From Heterodera schachtii (Eukaryota; Nematoda; Chromadorea; Rhabditida; Heteroderidae): a DNA stretch of 64,000 nucleotides. Both the position numbers and the translations under genes were made by a program. The stretch covers positions 843,373 to 907,372 of the forward strand of contig SIJG01000059.1 in assembly GCA_023374025.1 (NCBI GenBank), given 5' to 3'. Of the stretch, positions 21,743 to 32,300 are shown piece by piece (positions within the stretch are counted from its first letter, which is position 1; each line of letters starts with the position of its first letter). Below the pieces are notes generated by a model. That model was not told the origin of the DNA and did no database searches. It was given only the letters and a program-made list of their open reading frames with translations.

Positions 21743-22975
21743 ATGCCAAAAAGTAAGAAGATTAAGCGTTCAAAAAAATCCGTCTCGGCGGCCCCGTCAC
21801 GACAAATGCCACTGGCACAAAATTATGAAGACCTCACATCATCGGATGAATCCGCCATTGCCGACAAAAATTCGCCATTAACTCCAACAACGAATGTCGT
21901 CGTTGACCGTATTTTTTCGGGTGATCCTGAAATGGCAGATGAGGGTGGAAAGCGAGTTTCTCGCTCTGAAAACGGGCAACACATTGAAAAAATGTCTGTG
22001 AACTCGGCCTTAGGGCCACCCGTCATGATTGAAAATAAAAGTGGTGGCGATAATGAGCCAAATTGTGAAGAGAGTGAGGTGAGAATTGAGGTTTTGGACA
22101 AAACAACTAAGACGGCCTTAGGGTCAACAGTCATGAGTAGCAGAGCGAATTTAGCCATAAATAACACTACAATAGAGAATATTGAAGACTTTTGTGATTT
22201 TTTCAAAACTTTTGAAAATTATTTTGCTCGAACATATCAGATTTTGGGAACTTTGGCAGACCCTCTATTATGGGCCATGTTACAGCCCAAATCTCTGAGT
22301 AAAACAGAGAATAGAAAATCTGAGACTATTTCAACGGATGACAAATTTATTGTTATTCAAACAGGGATAAATTGTACCTTGGCAGCACGGTTAACTGAAG
22401 TGAGTTCTTGGCCTCATTTTTTGCTGATGAAAAAGAAATCACAATCAGATGAATATTTTCGATTGGGTGAAATCATTGATATAAAAGAATTTGTGGAAAA
22501 TGAGTCAAATTCTCTTAATGTTTCTAACAAATTTGCGACAAATTTTACTTTGCTCCCAGAGGATGGTTGTGGGTCAATTGAAAGAATTCTAAAATGCAAA
22601 AAAACCGGCAAAATAATTGCCGTCGATGTCTGTTTTGATGTAGGGGAGTCACTACAACGTTTCTATTCACACCAATTTGGATCAGATGTCGATGTTTCAG
22701 CAATTGTTGATGATGCTTGGGTAGAGGCTTTTACCTTAGGTTTTCGAATTCAAAGCTTTGAAAACAGTCTGTCTAATTTAACTGATTTAAATACCTTAAG
22801 TGATGAACCAACCCAAATAGTACCTCACCCTTACATTGGAACCAGCATTGATTTAGTAATTAAGATTGTACATCAAATTGATCCAGTAGAGGAGGATTAC
22901 CGTCAATGGTGTGAGTATCTCGCAAAACAACGGTCTACTTCCAGCCATGATCAAGACTACCATCACCGAAGGTAG
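21743..22975 (+). CDS. Unknown 410-aa protein of the LTR element
   Basis: The only long ORF in the element, in sense orientation and near its 3' end. I do not recognise it. The N-terminus is strongly basic (PKSKKIKRSKK, residues 2-12), which could be a nuclear or nucleic-acid-binding signal. Residues ~15-150 are polar and low in hydrophobics, probably disordered. From ~155 (IENIEDFCDFFKTFENYFA) onward it looks folded. There is no CCHC knuckle, protease DTG/DSG, RT YxDD or membrane segment. Three tetraloop hairpins lie inside it in frame: residues ~13-20 (SVSAAPSR), ~88-95 (ALGPPVM) and ~124-131 (ALGSTVM); a fourth follows the stop at 22998. Candidates are a divergent Gag-like protein, an accessory protein or a captured host gene. 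The ATG at 21743 is preceded by an AT-rich leader. Confidence 0.6.
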   Translation: MPKSKKIKRSKKSVSAAPSRQMPLAQNYEDLTSSDESAIADKNSPLTPTTNVVVDRIFSGDPEMADEGGKRVSRSENGQHIEKMSVNSALGPPVMIENKSGGDNEPNCEESEVRIEVLDKTTKTALGSTVMSSRANLAINNTTIENIEDFCDFFKTFENYFARTYQILGTLADPLLWAMLQPKSLSKTENRKSETISTDDKFIVIQTGINCTLAARLTEVSSWPHFLLMKKKSQSDEYFRLGEIIDIKEFVENESNSLNVSNKFATNFTLLPEDGCGSIERILKCKKTGKIIAVDVCFDVGESLQRFYSHQFGSDVDVSAIVDDAWVEAFTLGFRIQSFENSLSNLTDLNTLSDEPTQIVPHPYIGTSIDLVIKIVHQIDPVEEDYRQWCEYLAKQRSTSSHDQDYHHRR

Positions 22976-24547
22976 AATTATATTTTGAGAACAAAAGTAC
23001 CCTCGGGTCACCAGTCATGTGAATTTTTCCCTAATTATTATAAATTTTGCAGCATTTAAAAACTTCTTTTAAATTCTTTCTTATTAAAATAAACCATTAA
23101 AATTTTGAACCAAAAATAAGTCAAATTATTCTAATTTTCAAAATGTATTTCAGAAACTATCGTCGTTAAATATTAAGAAGATTAAACCCAAGGATTTCGG
23201 TCCATCTGTCAAGGAAGAAAGTTCAATTCTTGGAAAAGCACAAAACTGAGGCACAGCTAAATATTCAAATCGTAGCAGTATTTGATGTTAATTCGTGTCT
23301 GCAAAAGTTCTCTGCTTCGGCAGCACTGTCAAGATTACGGGCCTTGTGGTTAATATACATTAAATTTTATGAATGTTTTTTTTAATTAATAGAATACTAA
23401 AAAATCGGCCAAAAGGAATCTATTCAGACGGACATTTTTAATTACTCTTGTGTCTTAATACCAAAATTTGGGGCTCAGATATCGTAAATCCCCTATTTCA
23501 CATCCTTCAGTAAATTCGATGATATATAAAATTCTCAATTTCGACACATACAAATCTATGCCATTTAGACAATTCTGTAGAATATTCCACTGATTTGTAG
23601 ACAGCTAAGATAATTGGCGCAGATTATCAGAAAAATTATAATCTTTCTTTTGCTAATAGATATAAACAAAATTATTTTTGCTTATAAAATTTTATTTAAT
23701 TTTTTCAAATTTTGCGGCAGTAAGAAAATACTGCATCGAATATATCGAATTAATTTTTTTTTCCCAATTCGAATTTCATGTGAGTCAATCGTTTATCATT
23801 TGCTTTAAAAAACTTCTCCTTTTCAATAGCTTTGAGTGATACCAAGATCTCCCAATTTTTTTTTATTAAAACTTTATTATTCTCAAAAAAATATATTAAA
23901 ATATTAATGCTTTGGAATGAACTCTAACATCAGTCCTTCTTTTTCTATCTTAACCAGAACCACAAAAGCAACTTTTTGGCAATGGAGTTTTTTTTGGTAC
24001 GCTGTGTAAAATTGTTAAAATCGACCTTTGGGTCATTCGTCATGGTTGACAATGAGAAATTATTTTAATGAGTGAAACTTTTACGGAAGCAAACGGACTC
24101 AGAATTATAGAATTAAAACAAATCAAAAATCTTTTTAATGTTTCTTAGAATCTCAATGTGAAAAGAGCGGAGAATCGTTAAGAAAATGAAAAATTCATAG
24201 TAGAAAGGACTTTGGTCCATTAGTCAAGCAATTAATTTTATTTTTTTTAAGAAATCTTAAACCATACTTTTATTGATGATGATATAAACTCTCATGAAAT
24301 TTATTATTCCTTAATAATTTTTCTTATTGAATCATTTAAAAAAAAAACCTTGATAAAAACAATTTCATTTTTGGATTCTTTTACTCTTATGTGGTATTTT
24401 TTAGCCATTATTTTGCGATTAAGCGCCTCTAATTATTTATGTATCAATAATTTCCTATGACTTCGGTCAATCCGTCACGTTTTGATGCTTGATTATTTTT
24501 TGGATTCATTCCAACTCAAAAGTAAATCAAAGTTTGAGGACAAACTT
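22976..24547 (+). other. LTR element 3' non-coding region
   Basis: No ORF of note. Six hairpin motifs occur here (22998, 23192, 23312, 24023, 24207, 24458), so they are denser than in the 5' half. Confidence 0.6.
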
Positions 24548-24560
24548 AAGGAAGGGTGGA
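24548..24560 (+). other. Polypurine tract
   Basis: AAGGAAGGGTGGA, with one T, ends within three bases of the 3' LTR. Such a tract is the usual plus-strand primer in LTR retroelements. Confidence 0.75.
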
Positions 24561-24562
24561 CG

Positions 24563-24964
24563 TGTAAAGCGCAATTAATCACATCCGTTTTATCTCTTTC
24601 CCAAGCACATATCCCCGCTCTCTTCCATTCCATTTTCCGTTCCATAAATCCAACTATTTAATCGGGAGCATTCTCTCGATAAGGAGTCAGTTGGATGGGC
24701 AGTTAATCGGCGAGCAAGAGCCGAGAGCAAAGCGCGGCGCAATTATTATTAATGCGATTGGCAATTAATTATTATTATTTTACTCCTTCTCGCCCCATCC
24801 CCACACGCGCATTCGATCTAGTGGGCGCCCATGGGATTACCAATTTGGGGAGGTCCATTCATCCAGGGCCCGGATTTTGGCTTACTCCCTTTTCCCCCAA
24901 ATCTAATCCCCCGTTTTCACTCGTCCCTTCCTCATTATTCTGGGCTGGACATCAGCACCTTCAC
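24563..24964 (+). repeat. 3' LTR
   Basis: Direct copy of 14279-14676, 402 bp against 398. Identical through the first half, then diverged (for example GGTTTGGGG against AATTTGGGG, and several 1-base indels). Followed by the target duplication TATAG at 24965-24969. Confidence 0.9.
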
Positions 24965-25033
24965 TATAGTCTTTTGTATATACAAAATAATATTTCATTT
25001 TTGTTGGGATGATATGTCATTTTTTGTGTTTTG

Positions 25034-25270
25034 CAGTTGCTTTTTAATTCGACAATTTTTGGCTTCCGTTCGTTGGCACAATTCGAATGTGATTTCGGTT
25101 GTTCGATAAACTGTTCGGCCGATTGCCAATTGTTTGTAAGACGTGTTCGTGGCTTTTTAACGGTCTGCATTTTATGTTGTGGGTTTTCGTCCGGAAAGTG
25201 GTCTTTTGTTCGAGACGAAATGTTTTGTTGGCGGGCACTGAGACATTATCTTAAATTAGCGGGTAATTGA
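25034..25270 (+). CDS. Small Cys-rich protein or exon (about 79 codons)
   Basis: Open frame directly after a TTTTGCAG acceptor-like site, ending TGA at 25268-25270. The residues include ECDFGCSINCSADC followed by RGFLTVCILCC: nine or more cysteines in ~55 residues with C-x3-C spacing. The order is loosely like a small disulfide-rich (CS-alpha-beta type) peptide, but the match is weak. A donor-like GTAAGA inside (about 25135) could end the exon early. No signal peptide or upstream exon is seen because the LTR element lies 65 bp upstream. Before that insertion this sequence lay ~830 bp from the galactosyltransferase exon A. Confidence 0.35.
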   Translation, partial: QLLFNSTIFGFRSLAQFECDFGCSINCSADCQLFVRRVRGFLTVCILCCGFSSGKWSFVRDEMFCWRALRHYLKLAGN

Positions 25271-28200
25271 TTTAAAAGGCATAAGATAATTAAGAATTTG
25301 GTAATTACTCGATTTAAAAATGTCCCATAAAATTGAAGTATGAGCCATCACTGAACAGAACGCACAGGACGCATAAATAAAAAAAAAAGTAATTATCAAA
25401 ACGAATAATACAAATAAGCAAAACAAATACTGTGACTTACTTAATAATTTATATATAATTTGAAGAATATTTAAGTTGACAAGCGGAAGAACTACACATC
25501 TAATAAAATATTTTACGGATTATTTAATTCGATAAAACAATACAATACCTTACGCATTAAGAAGGCGAAAAATGTGAGCGGATACAATGAAGTTAAAATT
25601 AAACGCATTTGGCTATGAATTAATTAATTTTCGGCATAAAAGATCTTATATAAGTAAAATCTATTGTTATAATAAATAATTTAAATGGAAATTTAAAAAC
25701 TGAAATCATTAAATAATTATGCAAGCAATTAGATTCCAATGTTTTTGAGTCCTTTGATATGCGTACGCGTGCACTCAACAATTTTAAAAATATAAAATGA
25801 TTATAGTTGTTGAAAATCATTTTTACAAAATTAATATAAGCATATCTACTTTTCTAAATAAATAACTTGAAAAGTAATTTAAAAGTATTGTATTGCATTA
25901 TTAATAATGTTGAATAAAAAGAAAAATTAATAAACTACTTTATATGTTGGAAAAATATTTTTCAAATATAAATCATAATTTTTATTTAATTAATTAATTG
26001 CCAACCAAACATTTTGATTGAGAATTGAAAAAATTGTTATGAAAGGTTAATAATATTAATAAAATATTTCTTGAATAAATGACCCAAATTGTACCAGATA
26101 AAATAAAATAATAATTTATTTTATACAATAGGATAAATAAAAATTACTCTGAGAATTAAATTTTATAAACAAGACAAAAAAGAATTATGAAAATGAATAA
26201 TACAAATAAGGAAGACAAATACTCTACGATTTATAATAATTTACATAATATTATGAATATATAAGTTGGGAAGCGGAAGAAACTACACCTCCAATATCGC
26301 CCAAAAATCACTAGTACAATTATTAAATTAAAAAAAAATTTATAATTTAATTTTTTTGTTTTAAAAATAATTTACAAGGAATATTCAATCTGAATAAATA
26401 AATTTAAAAAAATGCAAAATATGAATGATAGATTTATTGGTCAAATATGTTTCAAACCTGAAAATTTGAACAAATTTTACAAAAAAAAAATCGGATATTA
26501 GTGAAGACGGAGTCCAAAGCGAGAAAATAAGACACAACTTCAAATATTGTGTAATATTTAAATAAACGTAATTAAAAATACTAATTTATTCCACATTGCA
26601 AAATGCTTTATAAATTTAAAATTTATTTTTATAAAAACAATTAAAAAATTCAGACAAATAGTACATCAAATTACTTAAGCTAATGAAAAAAAAGAATTGA
26701 AAAACAATATTCTCAATTAAAGAAGACCGTGGATTTATTCAACAATCAATTTCCAACCATGCCGAGTGAAAATTCACCATAGTTAATTATTTAACAAAAG
26801 ACATTATCGAACAATTAGAACTAATATAAAATATATAATAAGAATTGAATATACAAAAATTATGAAGTCAATTGAAACAGCAGTTATTATTTTACAATAT
26901 TAAAATTGTATGCAAACTAATTAATAATAAAAAAGAAGATAAAATTATTAGTCAGTCATTTAAAATAAATTCCAAAACCAGGTTCTCAGACATTTTTGGT
27001 CATAACTTTTTTGAAATAGCCAATTTTTTGCAATTTACAGGCTATTAGAAAAACACTTAGGGCTATCGAATGATACCAAGTATGTTTAATTTGGTTGGCT
27101 TAGACAAAAGTTATGGGAAATTTTTTTGTTGAAGATTTTCATTTGAACATTTTTTATATAACGCCCTTATCGATGCTTTTTATCATTAATTTGTCAGCAA
27201 AAATCATTTTCATTATTTCGTTTTCTAATTAAAAAAAATAAACTCATTTCAAAATTGATAAATCAATTTGATTTCTTGGGAATTATTCTAAAACATTAAT
27301 TTAAAAATGTTATCTGAAATTAAGTACCAAAAGGAAAATTTTGTTGTTTAATGCTCATTACATACCATCAATACCTGCAACCAGATTAAAACATAATAAT
27401 TGAAGTAAAAAAAGAATTAAAAGCTATTTATCTAAAAATTCAAAAATTTAATAAATTTCTATGAATTATTACTTATATAATCGCGTCAAGATCACGTGTT
27501 TGCGACCAGATTTAAATATTTACCAAACATATTAAAACAGACGGCTTTTGAAAACGATTGGATGCTGGCCTGAGACATCAAGATTAAAATAAAAATGGAA
27601 AACAACCATTAAAAGTGTATGTACTGAAAATGATTAAACAGCAATATATATTAAAAACTAAACTTAATTCTGCGAAATTTATGAAGAATATACAAAAATT
27701 TAAAAAAAATATAGTTATTTAGTTATATAAGAAATTGTATTAACAAATAATTGGACAGATAATAGAAAAAGATAAATAAATTTTTAAAATATTTTATTGA
27801 AAAATTTTTTTAATGAATTAAAATTATTTAACAAAAAACTTATAAGAATTATATTTTTATCCAATTCAATTCAACAAATTTAAATAATATTTTTTAATTC
27901 CAAGCTTATTATTAAATAAATTTACTTATAAAAATACCAGATTTTGTGAATAATTTTTATTCTGTGTAAATCTAGATATAATTTTTTATTTCATATTAAA
28001 TTGGTTTAAATTTTAAATAAATTTTAAACTTAATGTTTAAAAAAATTAAGAATAAATATTCTTAACAAATGCCGAGATGTGTCACCCAAAAGTCGATAAA
28101 AATTGACTCTGAACATCAATAAAGTTCAGTCAGTTCAGCGAGAAAAAATGTTTTACTAATTTAAAAATTTTCATAATTATTTTCTTATAAAAAAACAATT

Positions 28201-28628
28201 TATTTAAATTACCCTTTATATTCCATCTTTCACTTGAAATTAAAACAAAAGAACATAATAAAACAAAACTAAATTAAAATAATATAGAAAATTTCATTCG
28301 AAATTTGAAGACTTTCAATGATATAATAAAATTAAAACGAAAATTCATTATACATTTTACACCTTAAAGATATACATTGCCAAATAGGTTATTTTAAAAT
28401 TTATTAGCTAATTCAACAATTCAAAATCTTTATAAGAACCGAATAATTTAAGACAAAGTATAGTAAATAATAAAAACTATCCCAAATATGCCTAAATTTA
28501 GATTTTGCCTAAGAACATATAATTAGTTATTTAAAATAATCTCAAGTTACTGATTTTGACCTAATATTTTTGTAACTTTTTATTAAAATTACAAATTTAA
28601 TTCAAAGTAATTTTTTTATATAAATACA
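25271..28628. other. A-rich gene-free stretch
   Basis: Start of a long block in which the plus strand is A-rich. No gene is seen. AGCGGAAGAA.CTACAC recurs at about 25484 and 26272 in similar surroundings, hinting at an old ~790-bp repeat. 26990-27190 is a relative of the inverted-repeat element at 10639-11334. Confidence 0.5.
26990..27190. repeat. Partial copy of the 10639-11334 element family
   Basis: Shares TTTTTGG.CATAACTTTTTTGAAA, GCTATCGAATGAT and the end sequence ATAACGCCCTTATCGATG with the reverse complement of the right arm at 11160-11334. The left part is missing. Confidence 0.65.
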
Positions 28629-28638
28629 CATGAAATTG

Positions 28639-29316
28639 GCGACATGAAGTTTGGGCACCGGGAAGTTTGGGCACCAGGAAGTTTGGGCACCAGAAATTTG
28701 GGCACCGGGAAGTTTGGGCACTAGAGTGAGGGATTTCAAAAATAAAACAAAATAAATATATAAAATGTTATATAAATCATTAAAATTTAGTAAATTTTTA
28801 CAACCCTTGTGCTCAAAAATTTTTATGTTCTTGAAAATTAAAAAATTTATGTAGTGAAACCTGGCAATCTTATTATTTAGTCAATTCTTACGATTGTTTA
28901 AACGTAGAGTTAAACGTGTACTAGTTTCTGTTTGGACTTAGACCTGAATACCGGCTTAGTTGGGTCCGAAATAACAAGAGACCCGTCTAATTCTATTTAT
29001 ATTTAAACTAATAAAATTTTAAGTTTGAACAGACCTATATAAATAATACATATGTATGGCATTGATATAGAATGAATGGTAATGAGTTCAGCAAAATAAG
29101 CATGCTTAATCGAGTGAATATTCGTTAAAAAAACTTTATATTCCTAACTTTATTAAATTTACTATGCTTTAAATTAGATGGTTGCAATTTATAGACAAAT
29201 AAATATATTTTTATTTTTTAAATCCTTAATTTGGTGCCCAAACTTCCCGGTGCCCAAATTTCTGGTGCCCAAACTTCCTGGTGCCCAAACTTCCCGGTGC
29301 CCAAACTTCCGCCCCC
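28639..29316. mobile_element. Inverted-minisatellite element A, 10-bp target duplication
   Basis: Flanked by CATGAAATTG at 28629-28638 and 29317-29326. The left end has five tandem units of GAAGTTTGGGCACCRG (about 28645-28725); the right end has the same units inverted (29231-29310). The 500-bp centre is AT-rich without an ORF. A 9-10 bp duplication suits Mutator-like transposition, but no transposase is present and the terminus is atypical, so the class is inferred. Confidence 0.75.
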
Positions 29317-29326
29317 CATGAAATTG

Positions 29327-32300
29327 CTTAATTCAAATTGCCAAAAATACTTGAAAAAATTAATTTTAAAAATGTCAATAAATCATCAAAAATGCAATAA
29401 ATCGCCAAAAATTTACGAAAATTAATAAAGCTCACCAAAAGATACAGAAAAAATGCATAACGTCACGAAAAATTAATTAAAAAACTAATTAAAAAAACCC
29501 AAAACCCCACATCATCAAATGTTCTTTTTTTCTTTTCATTACATTGCCAATTTCCAGAATATTGGACCGCGAGACAAGTGAATAAAAAATAGAAAATTAA
29601 GGTTATAAATGTTTTTAAAAAATAAAAATTTTGAATCCCTAAACCATGGACAATGCGGAAGATCTTCATAATAGCAAATGAATTGCAAAAGAAATGTAAA
29701 GCAAGTGGTGCCTTTACATGGCCTTGAAAATAAAAAAAAAATCTGAATTATGTAATATTTAAAATTTATTATACAAAATTAGGTTTATTTGAGTAAAAAT
29801 AAAAAACATCAAGAAGTTAAGGCGTTTCCTAGCCTAAATAAAATATAATTATAATAGAAAAAATTCTATACTCAATTGAAAGTAATTTTTTTATAGAAAA
29901 TAATAAATATCAAAAGCAAAGCTTAAATTTGTAAAAGTTATTATGCCATTATGCTAAAAGAAAATATAAATTGATAAATTATTGTGAGGAGAATAAAGAA
30001 ACAATTCCACCTGATTGCAAGGGAATTAATAGAGAGAAAAATTTATGCGAAACAAAAAACCTAAAAATTAGTCAAAATAATTTTACAAGATAAAGTCATA
30101 AATTTAATATAAGTTTTCACAATTAAATAAAAAGTAAACAATAATTATATATAAATATATCTAGTAGAATGACTAGGAAACTATGAGCGTGAAAATTAAA
30201 GAATAAATAAATGCATATTTATTTTGTATAAAATTCAAAAAATGAATTCGTTCTTGTTTTCGAAAAGACACAAAAACAAATATTATAATAAAGAAAAAAT
30301 GAATAAATTTTAAATTTCGTAAAAATTATTTATATTAATGTGAATTAATTAAACATCATTAAAAGCAAAAAATGATAATTATTATTGCTAGCGTTTTGAA
30401 TGTTTATGTAATAAAAAGCACAAATCATAAACAAATATTTTAATCCTTCATATTAAGTTAAAATTAATAAATAAAATTAAGTTAAATAAAAAATTATAAA
30501 ATCCGATGATCAATCTCAGCTTAATTAAGAAATGGAGGAAAAAATTATAAAGCCTGAAAAGAGAAAAAGGAGTGGTGATGACCACGGGCAGGTGCTCAGG
30601 CCACACCGGCACTGAAATTGTCAGGTCGGTTGTGGTCCGAAGTTTACAATAAATACGGAGAAAAAATTATTTGAGCAACATAAATTTAATAAACTAATTT
30701 ATTTTGAATAACAAAATAAAACTAAAATTTATGATGTTATTGTTAATTAAAGCTAAATTAATTAAATTCACCATAATTCAAAACTTAAACTAAATTTTTT
30801 TATTGTGAGATCAAATTCAAACAATAAAACAGACTAATTAAAGACATAAACGAAAGTCCTGCATTTTAATATTATGTTGGGAGAAGCTTAAGACCTTAAA
30901 TATGTGATAGAAACATAATTTAATAATGAATTTCCAAATATAATAACTTCAAAATCAAAAATAATAAATGGAATAATCAAAATTAAAAGCAAATGATAAG
31001 AAAAATGAGATTAAATTATTTTTTTCCTAAACTGAACATGGAAATTCACCATGTAAATAAAAAATTAATAATGTGAGAGTTTGAAAAATGCCTTTTTCTC
31101 ATGAAACTTTTTTTTATTGATTTATTTAGCCAAACTAAAAATAAAATTGCGTTTTAATGCAATATTTTAAAATTTTTAAGAGTTAGTGTTTCAGAAGATA
31201 CTGTTAACGAGAATTTTACTGCCTTCATTTTAAAAATCTAAGTAGATTATATAGCTATATTAAAAATGAGAAAATGTTGAAATAACTTTCAAAAAGCTAA
31301 ATTAAATAATTTAATAAATAAAAAACAAATTAATAAAAAAATTATCGGAAAAAACAATTAAAACAATTAGAGTATAATCTGTTATTTTTAATATTATTGA
31401 AAAAATTAAAAAATTCATGCAACGAATTAAATAGTAAAAGCGATTCAAATTTCTGTATTTTCAACCGAGAGTTAGTTTATTAAATAAATTATTTAATAAA
31501 AATTATATTCACGATAGTTTGATACATGCATTGATAAAAATTTTAAATACTTTTATAATATATCTAAGAAACAATATCCATCTGCATCTAATCAATATAA
31601 AAAAACACATAATTTAAATAAATAAATGAAGCTATTAAAAAGGGAAACAAGAATTTAATCAAGCGAAATAATGAAAAAATATTACTTATTGCTTAATAAC
31701 CAACAATCAATAATTATAAAAAATACGGTGTAAATTTTATTTAAATTTGTTTTTTTCGAAGAAGTTAAAACAATGGCAAGAGAATTGGAGGTTGACAGGA
31801 AGCGAAATCAAAGCATTTTTTGAACAGTACAATAAATATCTTTGAATTTCCAAATAATAATAAAATTTTTCTTGACAGTCCTTTACAAGTAAGAAAGGCA
31901 AGCAAAAACGAACAATAAAAATAAAACCAAATAAATTATAAAAATATTAAACAGTTAATTACAATATAAACATTAAAGTGCGAGACAATTTAGTAATTAA
32001 TGAATATCAATAATATGATGTTAATTTGAGTGAATTATGAACAAAATGTTTTATTAATAAAAAAAACAATAATGCTTTTGAATTACTTTTTTTGTAATTT
32101 TTATTGATAGTGCTAAATTTGAAAAAAGATACTAAATAAACAATTAGAGGTAATTGTGATTTAAATGGTTTAATTATTTGAAAATAAAGGAAATTTGATA
32201 GGATTCGAAAACTTTTTGGTAAAAGAAGCCAGAAAAATACAATTATACTATATTTGATTTAGAATAGTTAAATGAAGAAAATAAAGAATTAATTAATAAT

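Larger units (their letters stand above)
14778..24479 (+). repeat. Dispersed array of ~21 covarying tetraloop hairpins
   Basis: Each copy is 22-23 bases: 4-base arm, tetraloop (TTCG, TTTG, TTAG or CTCG), 4-base arm, 4-5 free bases, then GTCAAG, GTCATG or GTCACG. Starts: 14778, 15369, 15777, 16149, 16784, 17433, 17543, 18079, 19048, 19493, 20115, 20550, 21780, 22006, 22114, 22998, 23192, 23312, 24023, 24207, 24458. Fourteen have all four stem pairs (allowing G-T), for example CTCC/GGAG, TCCG/CGGA, TCTG/CAGA, CTGC/GCAG, GGAC/GTCC, TGAC/GTCA. Those at 16149, 16784, 20115 and 22998 have three; 15777 and 17543 are weaker; 18079 keeps loop, spacing and GTCATG but no stem. All are on the sense strand of the LTR element and none was found outside it. 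Spacing ranges from ~105 to ~1500 bases. It probably acts as RNA; role unknown. Confidence 0.85.
14279..24964 (+). mobile_element. Large LTR element lacking gag-pol, with hairpin array
   Basis: Complete structural frame of an LTR retrotransposon: LTRs at 14279-14676 and 24563-24964 in direct orientation, 5-bp target duplication TATAG, primer-binding site directly after the 5' LTR, and polypurine tract just before the 3' LTR. The 9.9-kb interior has no frame with gag, protease, RT, RNase H or integrase motifs. It holds one long ORF (21743-22975) of unknown function. About 21 sense-strand hairpin motifs span 14778-24479, and a second hairpin-like repeat lies at 14853-15230. It resembles large non-autonomous LTR derivatives in plan, and would need proteins supplied in trans. 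An alternative is an element whose pol decayed beyond recognition, but the clean termini argue against great age. Confidence 0.85.

Noticed and set aside
14778..24479. Hairpin series as a CRISPR array
   Set aside because: Sequence of the unit is not constant, spacing is irregular (about 105-1500 bases), and the host is eukaryotic.
14778..24479. Hairpin series as hammerhead or another known self-cleaving ribozyme
   Set aside because: No CUGAUGA/GAAA hammerhead core and no second conserved helix around the motif; HDV, twister and hairpin signatures were not recognised either.
14778..24479. GTCAAG/GTCATG tail as splice sites
   Set aside because: Following bases vary and only some copies happen to continue with GT-like donors; no coding exons adjoin them.
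14279..24964. Direct ~400-bp repeats as a simple promoter or segmental duplication
   Set aside because: Target duplication, tRNA-type primer site and polypurine tract at the right places fit an LTR element far better.
29463..29669. Minus-strand ORF with a signal-peptide-like hydrophobic stretch
   Set aside because: No splice context, no family resemblance, and hydrophobic T-rich frames arise easily in this composition.
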